Below the pieces are notes generated by a model. That model had not been told where the DNA came from, did no database searches, and saw only the letters and a list, made by a program, of their open reading frames with translations. Of a stretch of DNA of 64,000 bases, positions 47,529 through 56,376 are shown in pieces. The stretch lies in assembly GCF_020905295.1 (NCBI RefSeq), contig NZ_JAJJMM010000001.1, positions 3,224,001 through 3,288,000 on the forward strand, in the 5' to 3' direction. Numbering within the stretch: position 1 is the first letter of the stretch; every line of letters begins with the position of its first letter. The stretch is from Flavobacterium piscisymbiosum (lineage in GTDB: Bacteria; Bacteroidota; Bacteroidia; Flavobacteriales; Flavobacteriaceae). Both the position numbers and the translations under genes were made by a program.

Positions 47529-48207
47529 CCCCGCTCCCGCACGAATCCTTTCGTGTGGCTGTTGAGCAATCAAGTTAAATGTAAAGAATAAAGGTAATTA
47601 TGAGTAGAAATTACAAGTTTCACAATCCAGAAGGTTTATATTTTATCAGTTTTGCTGTTGTGGGTTGGCTTGATGTATTTACAAGAAACGAGTATAAAGA
47701 TTTGTTTTTGGAAAGTTTAGAATATTGTCAAAAAAATAAGGGTTTAGAAATTCATGCGTGGTGTATTATGACCAATCATGTTCATTTGGTTTTTAGAAGT
47801 ATAAAAGGGCAAAATCCTGAATTATTGATAGGAGATTTAAAGAGGTTTACAAGTCAATCTATCGTAAAAAGCATACAAGAAAATCCAAGAGAAAGTAGGA
47901 AAGAATTCTTGTTAGATTTCTTTAAAAAAGAGGCAGAAAAAAGTTCTAATGTAAAACATTATCAATTTTGGAGACATGATAATAAGCCAATTGAACTTTG
48001 GAGCAATAAAGTTATTCAGCAAAAAATACATTATGTACATAATAATCCAGTTGAAGAAGGCTTGGTTTATAAAGCAGAAGATTATGTGTATAGTAGTGCA
48101 ATTGATTATTCAGGACAGAAAGGTTTGGTAGATGATATAGTTGTTTTTAGAATGTTTGATGTTTAAGTAGAACGTACCACACGAAAGGATTCGTGCGGTA
48201 GCGGGGG
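47529..48207 (+). mobile_element. RAYT/REP element, copy 1
   Basis: A 679-base element is bounded by inverted REP-like hairpins. The left end (47537-47558) pairs CCGCACGAA with TTCGTGTGG around TCCT, and the right end (48177-48198) carries the inverted version; CCCCGCTC / GTAGCGGGG lie outside. It contains one transposase gene. It is identical to copy 2 (48993-49671), as far as read by eye, except for C at 48029. No target-site duplication was recognised. Confidence 0.85.
47600..48166 (+). CDS. REP-associated tyrosine transposase (RAYT), copy 1
   Basis: The 188-residue protein belongs to the IS200/Y1-type HUH superfamily, RAYT branch. It has the metal-binding HVH (H60-V61-H62 in MTNHVHLVF), FRSIKGQNPE, FTSQSIVKSI and FWRHDNKPIELWS. 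The likely catalytic tyrosine is Y145 in the block YVHNNPVEEGLVYKAEDYVYSSA. It moves or maintains REP palindromes as single-stranded DNA. Residue 144 is His here and Asp in copy 2. The gene is intact. Confidence 0.9.
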   Translation: MSRNYKFHNPEGLYFISFAVVGWLDVFTRNEYKDLFLESLEYCQKNKGLEIHAWCIMTNHVHLVFRSIKGQNPELLIGDLKRFTSQSIVKSIQENPRESRKEFLLDFFKKEAEKSSNVKHYQFWRHDNKPIELWSNKVIQQKIHYVHNNPVEEGLVYKAEDYVYSSAIDYSGQKGLVDDIVVFRMFDV

Positions 48208-48379
48208 AGATGTATGGAGAGGAGAGTATGAAATGTTACATAAAAGTAAAACAAAATTTGAAATAGAAAAGATTGAATTTATTGAGAAAGAAATGTTAAA
48301 TCCAGATGATGTAGCAATGGATGGTGCAGCTCCAGATATAGTTAAGAATTTTTATTTAATAACAATAAAAGAATTATGA
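48208..48379 (+). pseudogene. Orphan toxin C-terminal fragment
   Basis: Directly from the right end of RAYT copy 1 an open frame without its own start codon runs to a TGA at 48377-48379. It reads GDVWRGEYEMLHKSKTKF, then about 40 more residues ending YLITIKEL. The frame continues back only into the RAYT end before meeting a stop. Its length, its position before an immunity-like gene and the ATGA overlap fit a displaced polymorphic toxin tail. The activity is unknown. Confidence 0.5.
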
Positions 48380-48915
48380 AAGTAGATGAAATAAAAAAAA
48401 TAGAAGAATTGTATCTTTTAAAAAGTAATTCATTCAATTCTCACAAATATGAAATAAAACTTATAGAAGGTTTAAAAAAAGATGTCGAATGGCTATCCCT
48501 TTCCGATAAAGAAAAACTGGAATTACGAAAGATAGAAATGAGGAAGAAACATGCTTTAAAAGAAATATATTCAGATTTAATAATTTTATATGAAGAGTCT
48601 GTTATAGAATTAGTTGAGCTGGTAATGAAATTTTTAAATGAGATTAATGTTGTTGCTTTTAACAGCGAAAATATGTCGGAAGAAGAATTTTTATTATTTC
48701 GATTAAAAAATATGCTTTACATTGAGTTATTTGCTGTAAATAAGAGACCAAAACTTCAATATTCTGGCCATGTACTTTTTGAAGAAGTTGTGGAACCTAT
48801 TTTTAGTGAATTAGAAAATACAACGTTTTATGTACAATACAAATTGCAAGATTTAAAAGATACATATAAAAATGTTTCAGATTTGTATAAAAAAGATCCA
48901 TATAAAAAATACTAG
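48376..48915 (+). CDS. Candidate immunity protein of orphan cassette A
   Basis: The 179-residue soluble protein is rich in Glu, Lys and Leu and is likely mainly helical. Its ATG overlaps the stop of the preceding toxin fragment (ATGA at 48376-48379), so the two were once translationally coupled. No signal peptide or recognised family is seen. The second RAYT element begins 77 bases after its stop. Immunity is inferred from the coupling and the small cytoplasmic product. Confidence 0.55.
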   Translation: MKVDEIKKIEELYLLKSNSFNSHKYEIKLIEGLKKDVEWLSLSDKEKLELRKIEMRKKHALKEIYSDLIILYEESVIELVELVMKFLNEINVVAFNSENMSEEEFLLFRLKNMLYIELFAVNKRPKLQYSGHVLFEEVVEPIFSELENTTFYVQYKLQDLKDTYKNVSDLYKKDPYKKY

Positions 48916-48992
48916 TAGATGTTTATTGCCGCTGTTGCGAGCATCTTACTCATAAATTTAAAGAGGTGTTATAGAAGAAAAGAATATATGTT

Positions 48993-49671
48993 CCCCGCTC
49001 CCGCACGAATCCTTTCGTGTGGCTGTTGAGCAATCAAGTTAAATGTAAAGAATAAAGGTAATTATGAGTAGAAATTACAAGTTTCACAATCCAGAAGGTT
49101 TATATTTTATCAGTTTTGCTGTTGTGGGTTGGCTTGATGTATTTACAAGAAACGAGTATAAAGATTTGTTTTTGGAAAGTTTAGAATATTGTCAAAAAAA
49201 TAAGGGTTTAGAAATTCATGCGTGGTGTATTATGACCAATCATGTTCATTTGGTTTTTAGAAGTATAAAAGGGCAAAATCCTGAATTATTGATAGGAGAT
49301 TTAAAGAGGTTTACAAGTCAATCTATCGTAAAAAGCATACAAGAAAATCCAAGAGAAAGTAGGAAAGAATTCTTGTTAGATTTCTTTAAAAAAGAGGCAG
49401 AAAAAAGTTCTAATGTAAAACATTATCAATTTTGGAGACATGATAATAAGCCAATTGAACTTTGGAGCAATAAAGTTATTCAGCAAAAAATAGATTATGT
49501 ACATAATAATCCAGTTGAAGAAGGCTTGGTTTATAAAGCAGAAGATTATGTGTATAGTAGTGCAATTGATTATTCAGGACAGAAAGGTTTGGTAGATGAT
49601 ATAGTTGTTTTTAGAATGTTTGATGTTTAAGTAGAACGTACCACACGAAAGGATTCGTGCGGTAGCGGGGG
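48993..49671 (+). mobile_element. RAYT/REP element, copy 2
   Basis: A second 679-base copy lies exactly 1464 bases downstream of copy 1, in the same orientation and with the same inverted REP ends. Together the copies form a long direct repeat around cassette A. The near identity indicates recent duplication or gene conversion. Confidence 0.85.
49064..49630 (+). CDS. REP-associated tyrosine transposase (RAYT), copy 2
   Basis: This 188-residue protein is identical to copy 1 except that residue 144 is Asp instead of His (G at 49493), just before the presumed catalytic Y145. The HUH motif (H60, H62) and all other blocks are intact. It lies between the immunity gene of cassette A and the EndoU-like fragment. 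Either copy could act on the REP ends of both elements. Confidence 0.9.
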   Translation: MSRNYKFHNPEGLYFISFAVVGWLDVFTRNEYKDLFLESLEYCQKNKGLEIHAWCIMTNHVHLVFRSIKGQNPELLIGDLKRFTSQSIVKSIQENPRESRKEFLLDFFKKEAEKSSNVKHYQFWRHDNKPIELWSNKVIQQKIDYVHNNPVEEGLVYKAEDYVYSSAIDYSGQKGLVDDIVVFRMFDV

Positions 49672-50312
49672 TATTTGAATATGGCGAAGCAATTCCTTGG
49701 TTTGATGAATTGGGTGGTGCGATACAAGTAAAAACGTCAAGTCCTTTTCAAAATCTTTCCGCAGAAATAGAAATTGTGGAAACATGGAAGATGAAGGATG
49801 GAACTTGGAGCAAAGTACAGCATCTTAATTGGGTTCAGGTAGACGATATTACAACCAAGGTAAATTCAAAAGTGGGGCATGTGATAGAAACTTTAGATTT
49901 AAATACTACAGGAACAAAATTTAAAGGATGCCATAGTGAAATTTCATTACAAAATTACAAAAATAGTAATCCTACGACTCGATACGAATTTAGAGATATT
50001 ACCTATGATATTAATTCTGGTTTAGATAATACATCAAGAGTATTTGAAGCAAAACCAGTAGTAATTAAATCAGATGGTACTGAAATAATTAAAGGAAATA
50101 ATCAAGGTATATCCTCTTTTTTTCCTAAAAACTGGGATAAAAATAAAATAATAGAGGAAGTAGAATATGCAATAGCAAATAATCATGGGAGAATTCCTGA
50201 AAATCCAAATGGAACAGAATATTTTGGTTTTTCAAAAGATAATAAAGTGGAAATCCATTTTTATCTGAATGCTGATGGATCTATAGGTTCATTTTTTCCT
50301 AAAAAAAGATAA
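49672..50312 (+). pseudogene. Orphan EndoU-like nuclease toxin C-terminus
   Basis: A frame entering from the RAYT right end, with no ATG start, encodes about 213 residues. It begins VFEYGEAIPWFDELGGAIQV, a junction typical of Rhs-type toxins in flavobacteria. The last 140 residues match the bacterial EndoU nuclease fold: TGTKFKGCHSEI (with a candidate catalytic His), RVFEAKPVVIKSDG, then SSFFPKNWDKNKIIEEVEYAI and a final SIGSFFPKKR. The N-terminal delivery part is missing, so this is a silent cassette unless joined to an upstream gene. Confidence 0.65.
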
Positions 50313-50330
50313 ATAAAAGATAAATAAAAG

Positions 50331-51107
50331 ATGAAATATAAATTTGAAAAATATAATTATCTCGACGAAAGAGATAATCTTAATAAATCAACTTCAATAA
50401 TATTAATTGAAAATGAAGAAAAGTACGGCGAGCATTTTTCTACAGAAATTAAAAATCTAAAGTTTGATTATTTAAATAAAATAGTAGTTTCCTTAGAACA
50501 AGTTCTATCCGGAGAATTGGAGTATTACGATTTTGGATATGAAGTCTATTCCATTGAATGTAAAAAAGAAACCTCATTCGTAATTGATACTTATGATGAT
50601 TGGAAATGTATTTCAGAAATTACAACACAAGAGATCTATGATTTTATAAGAGATTGGAGAAATTATATTATAGAAGATTCTAGTACATTAATAAATAATG
50701 AAATTCCTAATAATGATTTAGATTTATTTTCAGATCGTTATACATTTTTCGATGGTTTAAAATTACATAACGTAATTAACGAATATGATAATTGGTTAAG
50801 TTCAACAGATTATTCGGTTTGGAATAATTCATATATTGAAATTCAAAATAAAAGAATTTACATTATTAAAGAAAATGTAAAAGTATTATCCACTTTTAGA
50901 TATTTTGATAAAATAGAACTTGAGAAATTAGCGACTAAATATAATTTCAAAATAAAAGAAGAAAAAGGTATTTATTATGCTTATAGCGACGATCATAGTT
51001 CTAGACAATTTGAAATTTCTGAAAATGAAGAATTAGCTGTTATTTATTGTATGGAAGGTGGAAATATGCCCGAAAGTATTTTTATTTATGGAGTTTTCGA
51101 GAAATAG
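50331..51107 (+). CDS. Candidate immunity protein for the EndoU-like toxin
   Basis: The 258-residue soluble protein is rich in acidic and aromatic residues (blocks YDFGYEVYSIEC and IYDFIRDWRNYI), with no signal peptide. It starts 18 bases after the EndoU-like fragment, across a short repeat (AAATAAAAGATAAATAAAAG). A cytoplasmic partner is expected for an RNase toxin. The family name is not known to me. It is the last intact gene before a degraded region. Confidence 0.6.
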   Translation: MKYKFEKYNYLDERDNLNKSTSIILIENEEKYGEHFSTEIKNLKFDYLNKIVVSLEQVLSGELEYYDFGYEVYSIECKKETSFVIDTYDDWKCISEITTQEIYDFIRDWRNYIIEDSSTLINNEIPNNDLDLFSDRYTFFDGLKLHNVINEYDNWLSSTDYSVWNNSYIEIQNKRIYIIKENVKVLSTFRYFDKIELEKLATKYNFKIKEEKGIYYAYSDDHSSRQFEISENEELAVIYCMEGGNMPESIFIYGVFEK

Positions 51108-51714
51108 TAGTAGTCTGCAAGACTTCTAATTAAGATACAAAACCTATCCATTTTTTCAGCTAGAACATCTTGCTGATGAAAAGATGATAATAGTAAATAT
51201 AAATGATTATAAAGAATGAAGATATAGCAACAAAAGTTTACCACAGTCTGTTAAATTTTTTTGCTCTACGAAGCTTCCAGACTTCGTAGTAACAAGTAGT
51301 CAAAAGCAGATTTAATAGCCTAGGGTTCATGAATAAAAAAAAGGAATAATGGTGAGGGTACGAAGTTGGGAGACTTCTCATAGTGAGTACAAATGTGGTA
51401 GCGGGTGAACGTTAACAAATTTAGTTCACGCTAACTAAAAAAATAATAAATAAAGAGAAAGTACAAATTAGATAAAAACAGGGAGTTTATTTTATAAGTT
51501 TTAGTGATGAAATACCATAAAATGAAGATAATTAGCAAAATTTAAGAGCTAATGAGATAAGATATTTGAGTAAGCTTTGTCGCTGCCTAATTAAGATTGC
51601 AAATTTCAATATACCAATAATACCACACTTAACATTAAAGAACAAATCTAGTCATTGAACAAATTGGCTAGACTTTTCTTGTACTTAAAATTAATTAATA
51701 AAAAGTATTTACGT
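51108..51714. other. Degraded region with RAYT remnant
   Basis: No gene is seen in these 607 bases. They contain a hairpin CTACGAAG / CTTCGTAG (51276-51300 region) and a REP-like piece GTGGTAGCGGGTG near 51395. A stem GTGAAC / GTTCAC (51405-51410 / 51424-51429) follows. A stretch at about 51450-51520 resembles the beginning of the RAYT gene: one frame reads GVYFISF, corresponding to GLYFISF of the intact copies, with stops and frameshifts. The last 100 bases are the upstream region of the next gene. Confidence 0.45.
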
Positions 51715-53184
51715 ATGAAAAATAAAATTTTAACCTTATTAATAGTTCTTTTTTCTATTTGCAGTTTTGGTCAAAAAATCAAGATCGATAAAGGAGAAAT
51801 AAAATTTGATGAAAAAAGGGTTGCTTATATTGAAGGTAAAAAGCCTGTTTTTATGATTTATAATTTAGATAAAAGCTATAAAGTCACTATTGAATTAAAG
51901 CAAATAATACCAGTGCCAGCTATTCCTATCATGGAATTAAAAAATGAAGAAACAGGAAAGTTTAATGAAATTGTGTTTACAACAGGAAAGTTTAATCTTT
52001 TTAATAGCGAGAAAAGCGTTGTAAATGCTATGATAGAACATAATTATTTAAATACAGACGGACTAAATAGGGAGGCAATTGAAAATTTTGTTAATGGAGA
52101 GCCGTCTGGAGTTTCAGCAAAATTGCTTGGTGTTCAAAATAATTTAGAGCAAGAAAAAAACATCATCGATAGCTATCAGTTATCAATCGACGATACAGGT
52201 ACTATTTACAGTATAAAAGCGCAAAATCAAGATCCGCTCGATAAACGAATTGGTTATATCAAAGTAACGTCGCCCTCAACAAATGGAGAGTTAAAATATG
52301 AAGTATTGGATTTAGACAATTATCTAATCGCGACATGGTTTGCAAAAGGGGCGATGTATTCCGGCTACAATAAATTGCTAAATCAGGAACTGATCACTTT
52401 TGATATGAAAGTATTTAAAGCGGCTTTTGATAATCACGGTAATCCAATAGGTTATAAGATGAGCAAAGATATTACCGCTATGAATATTGTCAGGGTTCTG
52501 GTAGGTAATGGATATACGTTGCAGCATCAGGGAAAAATGGCTGTAGCTGAAATAAGAACCGAACAGATAAAAGTTCAAGATGAAAAAGTGGCAACAGAAC
52601 GTTCGAATTCTGCCAATATTTATGAGCAGAACGGGTATGTTATAACTGAAAAAAGAGAAAAAAGAACAGGACCTATTACAGCAGAATTTGAATCTATAAA
52701 AGCAGAGTCGTCAAGCGGGATGGCTGATATGACAGCTTATGGGAAAACAGTGACTTTGAAATTTACAAATGAGAAAGGTAGAGAAAAAACAGAAAATTTT
52801 AAATCAAAAAACGGTATAAGATTTTGCGTAGATAAAAATGGAAAAGAAGAATGTTATTTAGGTCTTAAAACAACAGGAAATACACTTGCAGCAGCAGGTA
52901 GTTTAAATTCTTTAAGCTTTGATTTTTCAAGTTTTTATAAAATTCTATACGAAGATAATGGTTATTTGGTATTGGTTGATCCTTTATTACCATCAGATTT
53001 TATTCTAAAAATCCCTACTCAGGAAAAAGGTTTATATACTAACAAATCAAGTGATGATAAATTGAAGAAAAATGCAATCGAATATTTAAAATGCGATTCG
53101 TTTGTGTTTGAAGATCATGATTTTAAAACACTTGAAGGGTTGATAAAAGTCTTGAAAGATTATCAAAACATGAGCAATAAATAA
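51715..53184 (+). CDS. Secreted protein of unknown function
   Basis: The 489-residue product has a signal peptide (MKNKILTLLIVLFS...SFGQ). The rest is a mixed alpha/beta protein with no recognised family; blocks such as IGYIKVTSPSTNGELKYEVLD and RFCVDKNGKEECYLGLK can be noted. It follows the toxin-immunity array and precedes the PKD lipoprotein. An upstream TTG start was rejected because the ATG at 51715 gives a clean signal peptide. A hairpin of 12 perfect base pairs lies just after the stop. Confidence 0.65.
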   Translation: MKNKILTLLIVLFSICSFGQKIKIDKGEIKFDEKRVAYIEGKKPVFMIYNLDKSYKVTIELKQIIPVPAIPIMELKNEETGKFNEIVFTTGKFNLFNSEKSVVNAMIEHNYLNTDGLNREAIENFVNGEPSGVSAKLLGVQNNLEQEKNIIDSYQLSIDDTGTIYSIKAQNQDPLDKRIGYIKVTSPSTNGELKYEVLDLDNYLIATWFAKGAMYSGYNKLLNQELITFDMKVFKAAFDNHGNPIGYKMSKDITAMNIVRVLVGNGYTLQHQGKMAVAEIRTEQIKVQDEKVATERSNSANIYEQNGYVITEKREKRTGPITAEFESIKAESSSGMADMTAYGKTVTLKFTNEKGREKTENFKSKNGIRFCVDKNGKEECYLGLKTTGNTLAAAGSLNSLSFDFSSFYKILYEDNGYLVLVDPLLPSDFILKIPTQEKGLYTNKSSDDKLKKNAIEYLKCDSFVFEDHDFKTLEGLIKVLKDYQNMSNK

Positions 53185-53195
53185 TTAAACGATTA

Positions 53196-53231
53196 AAACC
53201 ACTAACCATTTTATAAAACGGTTAGTGGTTT
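53196..53231 (+). terminator. Strong hairpin, terminator or attenuator
   Basis: AAACCACTAACC and GGTTAGTGGTTT pair perfectly around a 12-base loop, only 13 bases before the next ATG. There is no long T-run after it, so partial termination or mRNA processing is as likely as full termination. Confidence 0.55.
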
Positions 53232-53244
53232 AAAATACAAGAAA

Positions 53245-54588
53245 ATGAAAAAAGCTTTACTCTTACTGGTATTTATTGCAATTACTTCGTGCTATCAGGA
53301 AACGTCGATAGCTGTAGAAGGTGATTTTACAGCCTCCTATGTAAATGGTGATGAATCAATACCTGTCATTATTAAAATTGACAGTAAAATTACCGGCGCA
53401 GATACTTATGAATGGACATTTGAAGGAGGAAGTCCCAGTACTTCAAACCTAAAGAATCCGGGTGAAGTACTGTATGATAAACAAGGTACCTATACAATAA
53501 AATTAAGAGCTGTAAATGCAGATGGCGAGAGTAAAGAAATTAGTAAAACGGTTGTGATTAGAGAAGGAATCAATATTGATTTTACACATGAAATAATAAA
53601 AAGTAATTATTCTCCTGTTGAGGTAGTTTTAACTAATAACACTCTTGGTGAAGGACTTATGTATAAATGGGATTTTGAAAATGGTGTACCATCTGATTTT
53701 ACAGGAAAAACACCTCCAAATGTTATTTTTACAACTGTAGGAGAACATGCAATTACCTTAACGGTTTCTAATGGATTTGAATCTCAAAAGTTAACCAAAA
53801 CGATCAATGTTGAGCCAATTTTAGCGAGCTTATTTTTGTACCAACCTAAGTTTGAAAATGATGATTATGAAACTCCTGTAACGATTAGTTTTATCAATAA
53901 GTCGATTAGTGCTACAAGTTACAAATGGACTTTTCAGGGAGGAAATCCTGCCACTTCAACAGAAGAAAATCCAACAGTTGTTTTTACAAGTATAGGAATT
54001 CATGAAGTTACTCTTGAAGTGTCTAATGATAAAACCAGTCAGATTTTTAAGTCAATAATAACAGTACAGCCTGATACGAATATACGTGTTCTAACCAATA
54101 TTAAACTTGGAATAAATACGGCACACAATAACAACAATATTGGGGCAATGTTTTCGACTACAACCAGACAAGTTTATAAAGCAAATGAAATTAATGATCA
54201 AAACAGTGGTTTAATTGATATCGTATTTCAGGGACTTAACAGTAATCTGACTTATAACAAATTTATCTCACCTGATCAGGTAAATAACTACGGATTTCTG
54301 AACCTTAAGAATGCTCAAAGTACTGTTTTTGTAAATTCTCAAAGTCTGTGTAATTGTGGATTAAATTTTACCGAAGCACAGTTTGATGCCATGGTAAATG
54401 ACACGCCCATAAAATCATTAAATATAAATTACAGTGCAGCGGGAGAACAGCAATTTGGATTTATATATCCAAGAATTATTTTGTTTAAAACACAAGATGG
54501 AAGAAAGGGAGCAATCAAAATCAAAGACATGGTAAAAAATGGACCCAGCTCTTATATTTTATGCGACATAAAAGTACAAAAGCAATAG
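53245..54588 (+). CDS. PKD-repeat lipoprotein
   Basis: The 447-residue product has a lipoprotein signal (IAITSC, Cys at 16) and three PKD-like domains: near 30-105 (YEWTFEGGSPSTSN, GTYTIKLRAVNADG), 110-190 (YKWDFENGVPSDF, GEHAITLTVSNG) and 200-278 (YKWTFQGGNPATSTEENPTVVF). A C-terminal domain of about 165 residues of unknown fold ends SSYILCDIKVQKQ. It is probably tethered to the outer membrane as a scaffold. The downstream barrel gene starts 14 bases later. Confidence 0.8.
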   Translation: MKKALLLLVFIAITSCYQETSIAVEGDFTASYVNGDESIPVIIKIDSKITGADTYEWTFEGGSPSTSNLKNPGEVLYDKQGTYTIKLRAVNADGESKEISKTVVIREGINIDFTHEIIKSNYSPVEVVLTNNTLGEGLMYKWDFENGVPSDFTGKTPPNVIFTTVGEHAITLTVSNGFESQKLTKTINVEPILASLFLYQPKFENDDYETPVTISFINKSISATSYKWTFQGGNPATSTEENPTVVFTSIGIHEVTLEVSNDKTSQIFKSIITVQPDTNIRVLTNIKLGINTAHNNNNIGAMFSTTTRQVYKANEINDQNSGLIDIVFQGLNSNLTYNKFISPDQVNNYGFLNLKNAQSTVFVNSQSLCNCGLNFTEAQFDAMVNDTPIKSLNINYSAAGEQQFGFIYPRIILFKTQDGRKGAIKIKDMVKNGPSSYILCDIKVQKQ

Positions 54589-54602
54589 AAAGGAAATCAA
54601 TA

Positions 54603-55838
54603 ATGAAGATAGAAAATAAAAAATATTGGTTAAAACTCTTTGTTGTTTTACTGTTGTTAATAACAAAAAATGCCCATTCGCAAGACGTTGATCTTGAAAA
54701 TTTCTATAAACCTAACTTTAAAGTTACAGGTGGTGTAAATGCGAATCTGATGTTCTACAATTCAAATCAGCAGAATTCCCGTGAACCATTTAGCTATTTG
54801 CTTTCAGGTAATTTAAATGTTACCGCATTTAGTTTTAATATTCCAATATTTTACAGCATTACCAATCAGGGAAATAATTTAGGTTATACGGCACCTTTCG
54901 ATTTTAACAGATTGTGTATTATGCCCAAATACAAATGGGTAAAAGCTTATATAGGCAATGTAAGTATGACTTTTTCGCCTTACACCTTAAGTGGTTTTCC
55001 TTTTAAAGGTGTGGGTTTGGAACTAACTCCCAGAAGTCCTTTTAAAATTAGCTTAATGGGAGGTAAATTATTAAAGGCAGTATCTGAAGATGATGCTCTT
55101 GGAGGAGTTCCCGTTTACGAACGTTTTGGTTACGGTGCAAAAATAGGTTTCGAAAAAGAAAGTTATAAAATAGGATGGATTGGTTTTTATGCTAAGGACA
55201 ATGAAAACTCACTATCTTTTGTAGGCTCAGATGCCGGGGTAACCCCAAAAGAAAACTGGGTAAATAGTTTCACTTTTAATACTTCCCTGGTCAAGAATTT
55301 AAATTTTAATGTAGAATATGCATTATCTGTTTTGACAGACGATACTCGTGCAGAGAGTACTATAGGAAGAAATTATAGGGATAGACTTTTTTCAGCAAAA
55401 GAAAGCACCAGTTATCTAAATGCGGTGAATGTAAATTTAGATTATGCTATACAAAAAAGCAATTTAGGTTTGACTTACGAACGTATTGATCCCAATTATA
55501 ACACATTGGGAGCAATGTATTTTAATAATGATTTAGAAAATATTGCGCTTCGATTTTCAAGACCTTTTTATCATGATAAGATCAATTTTTCGACAAGCTT
55601 AGGCTATCAAAGAGATGATTTGGCCCAAAATAAAAAACAAAATTCTAAGCGTGTAGTGGGTTCTGTAAATATGAATTATAAAATTAATGATCAAATTAAT
55701 TTTACGGGAAGTTACTCGAACTTTTCAACTTATACCAATAAAAAACTAGACCAGTTTGAATTGATTAATAATCCAAATGTCATTGCTGCTGATACTTTGA
55801 ATTATAAGCAATTATCTCAAATGCAAATCTTAATGTAA
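54603..55838 (+). pseudogene. Outer-membrane beta-barrel, 5' part (frameshifted)
   Basis: The open frame starts with a signal peptide (MKIENKKYWLKLF...NAHSQ). It continues as alternating hydrophobic beta-strands typical of a barrel (for example GYGAKIGFEKESYKIGWIGFY, NFNVEYALSVL). It stops early at 55838. Around 55819-55821 the sequence CTCAAATGC would read through if one more base were present; the next frame then continues the same strand pattern (ANLNVTYSFG) to 56308. The intact barrel would be about 570 residues. Either the gene is broken or one base is missing from the assembly. The start is ATG 54603. Confidence 0.7.
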
Positions 55839-56308
55839 CTTATTCTTTTGGGAAAAAGAAAAATCAAAATATGAATTTTAATTACAGTATTGCAGGACAA
55901 GCGAATGAGCAGGGAGGAATTATTAGGAGAGGGCAGGCCAGTACGGTGCAGAATTTTAATTTAGCACATACTGTAAATTTTACTGGAATTAAAACGGCTC
56001 TAAACAGTTCTTTAGATTATACAAACAATCAGGTTGGACAATTCGATAATTCATCTTTAGGAGCTTCAATTGGTGTTTCAAAAAAAATACTAAAAGAAAA
56101 AATGAATGCCAACTTTGGATTATTGTATAACAATACTCAAAGTGATACCAATTCAGGTTCTGTTTTCGGGATAAAACTCAATAACACTTACACCTTATTG
56201 CAAAAACACAATTTTACATTAGGCATGATATCGATGTTTAGAAGTTCGACAGACAGGCCTTCTAACAATGATATTATGATGAACCTAAATTACGGTTATA
56301 GTTTTTAG
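55823..56308 (+). pseudogene. Outer-membrane beta-barrel, 3' part (frameshifted)
   Basis: This is the second part of the same barrel in the next frame, about 160 residues, starting ANLNVTYSFGKKKNQNMNFNYS. It shows alternating strands (ALNSSLDYTNNQVG, NANFGLLYNN, TLGMISMFRS) and ends NLNYGYSF with a terminal aromatic, the classical signal for barrel insertion. An internal ATG at 55871 exists, but the piece alone has no signal peptide and could not be exported. Confidence 0.65.
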
Positions 56309-56376
56309 GGATAAAATACACTTTAAAAAAACAAGATTGAAATTCAGTTTTCGATTTATAATACAGATTATTTATT

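Noticed and set aside
47529..49671. Composite transposon carrying cassette A between the two RAYT copies
   Set aside because: Not excluded as a unit by recombination, but RAYT elements are not known to move as composite transposons, and no target duplication was seen at the outer ends.
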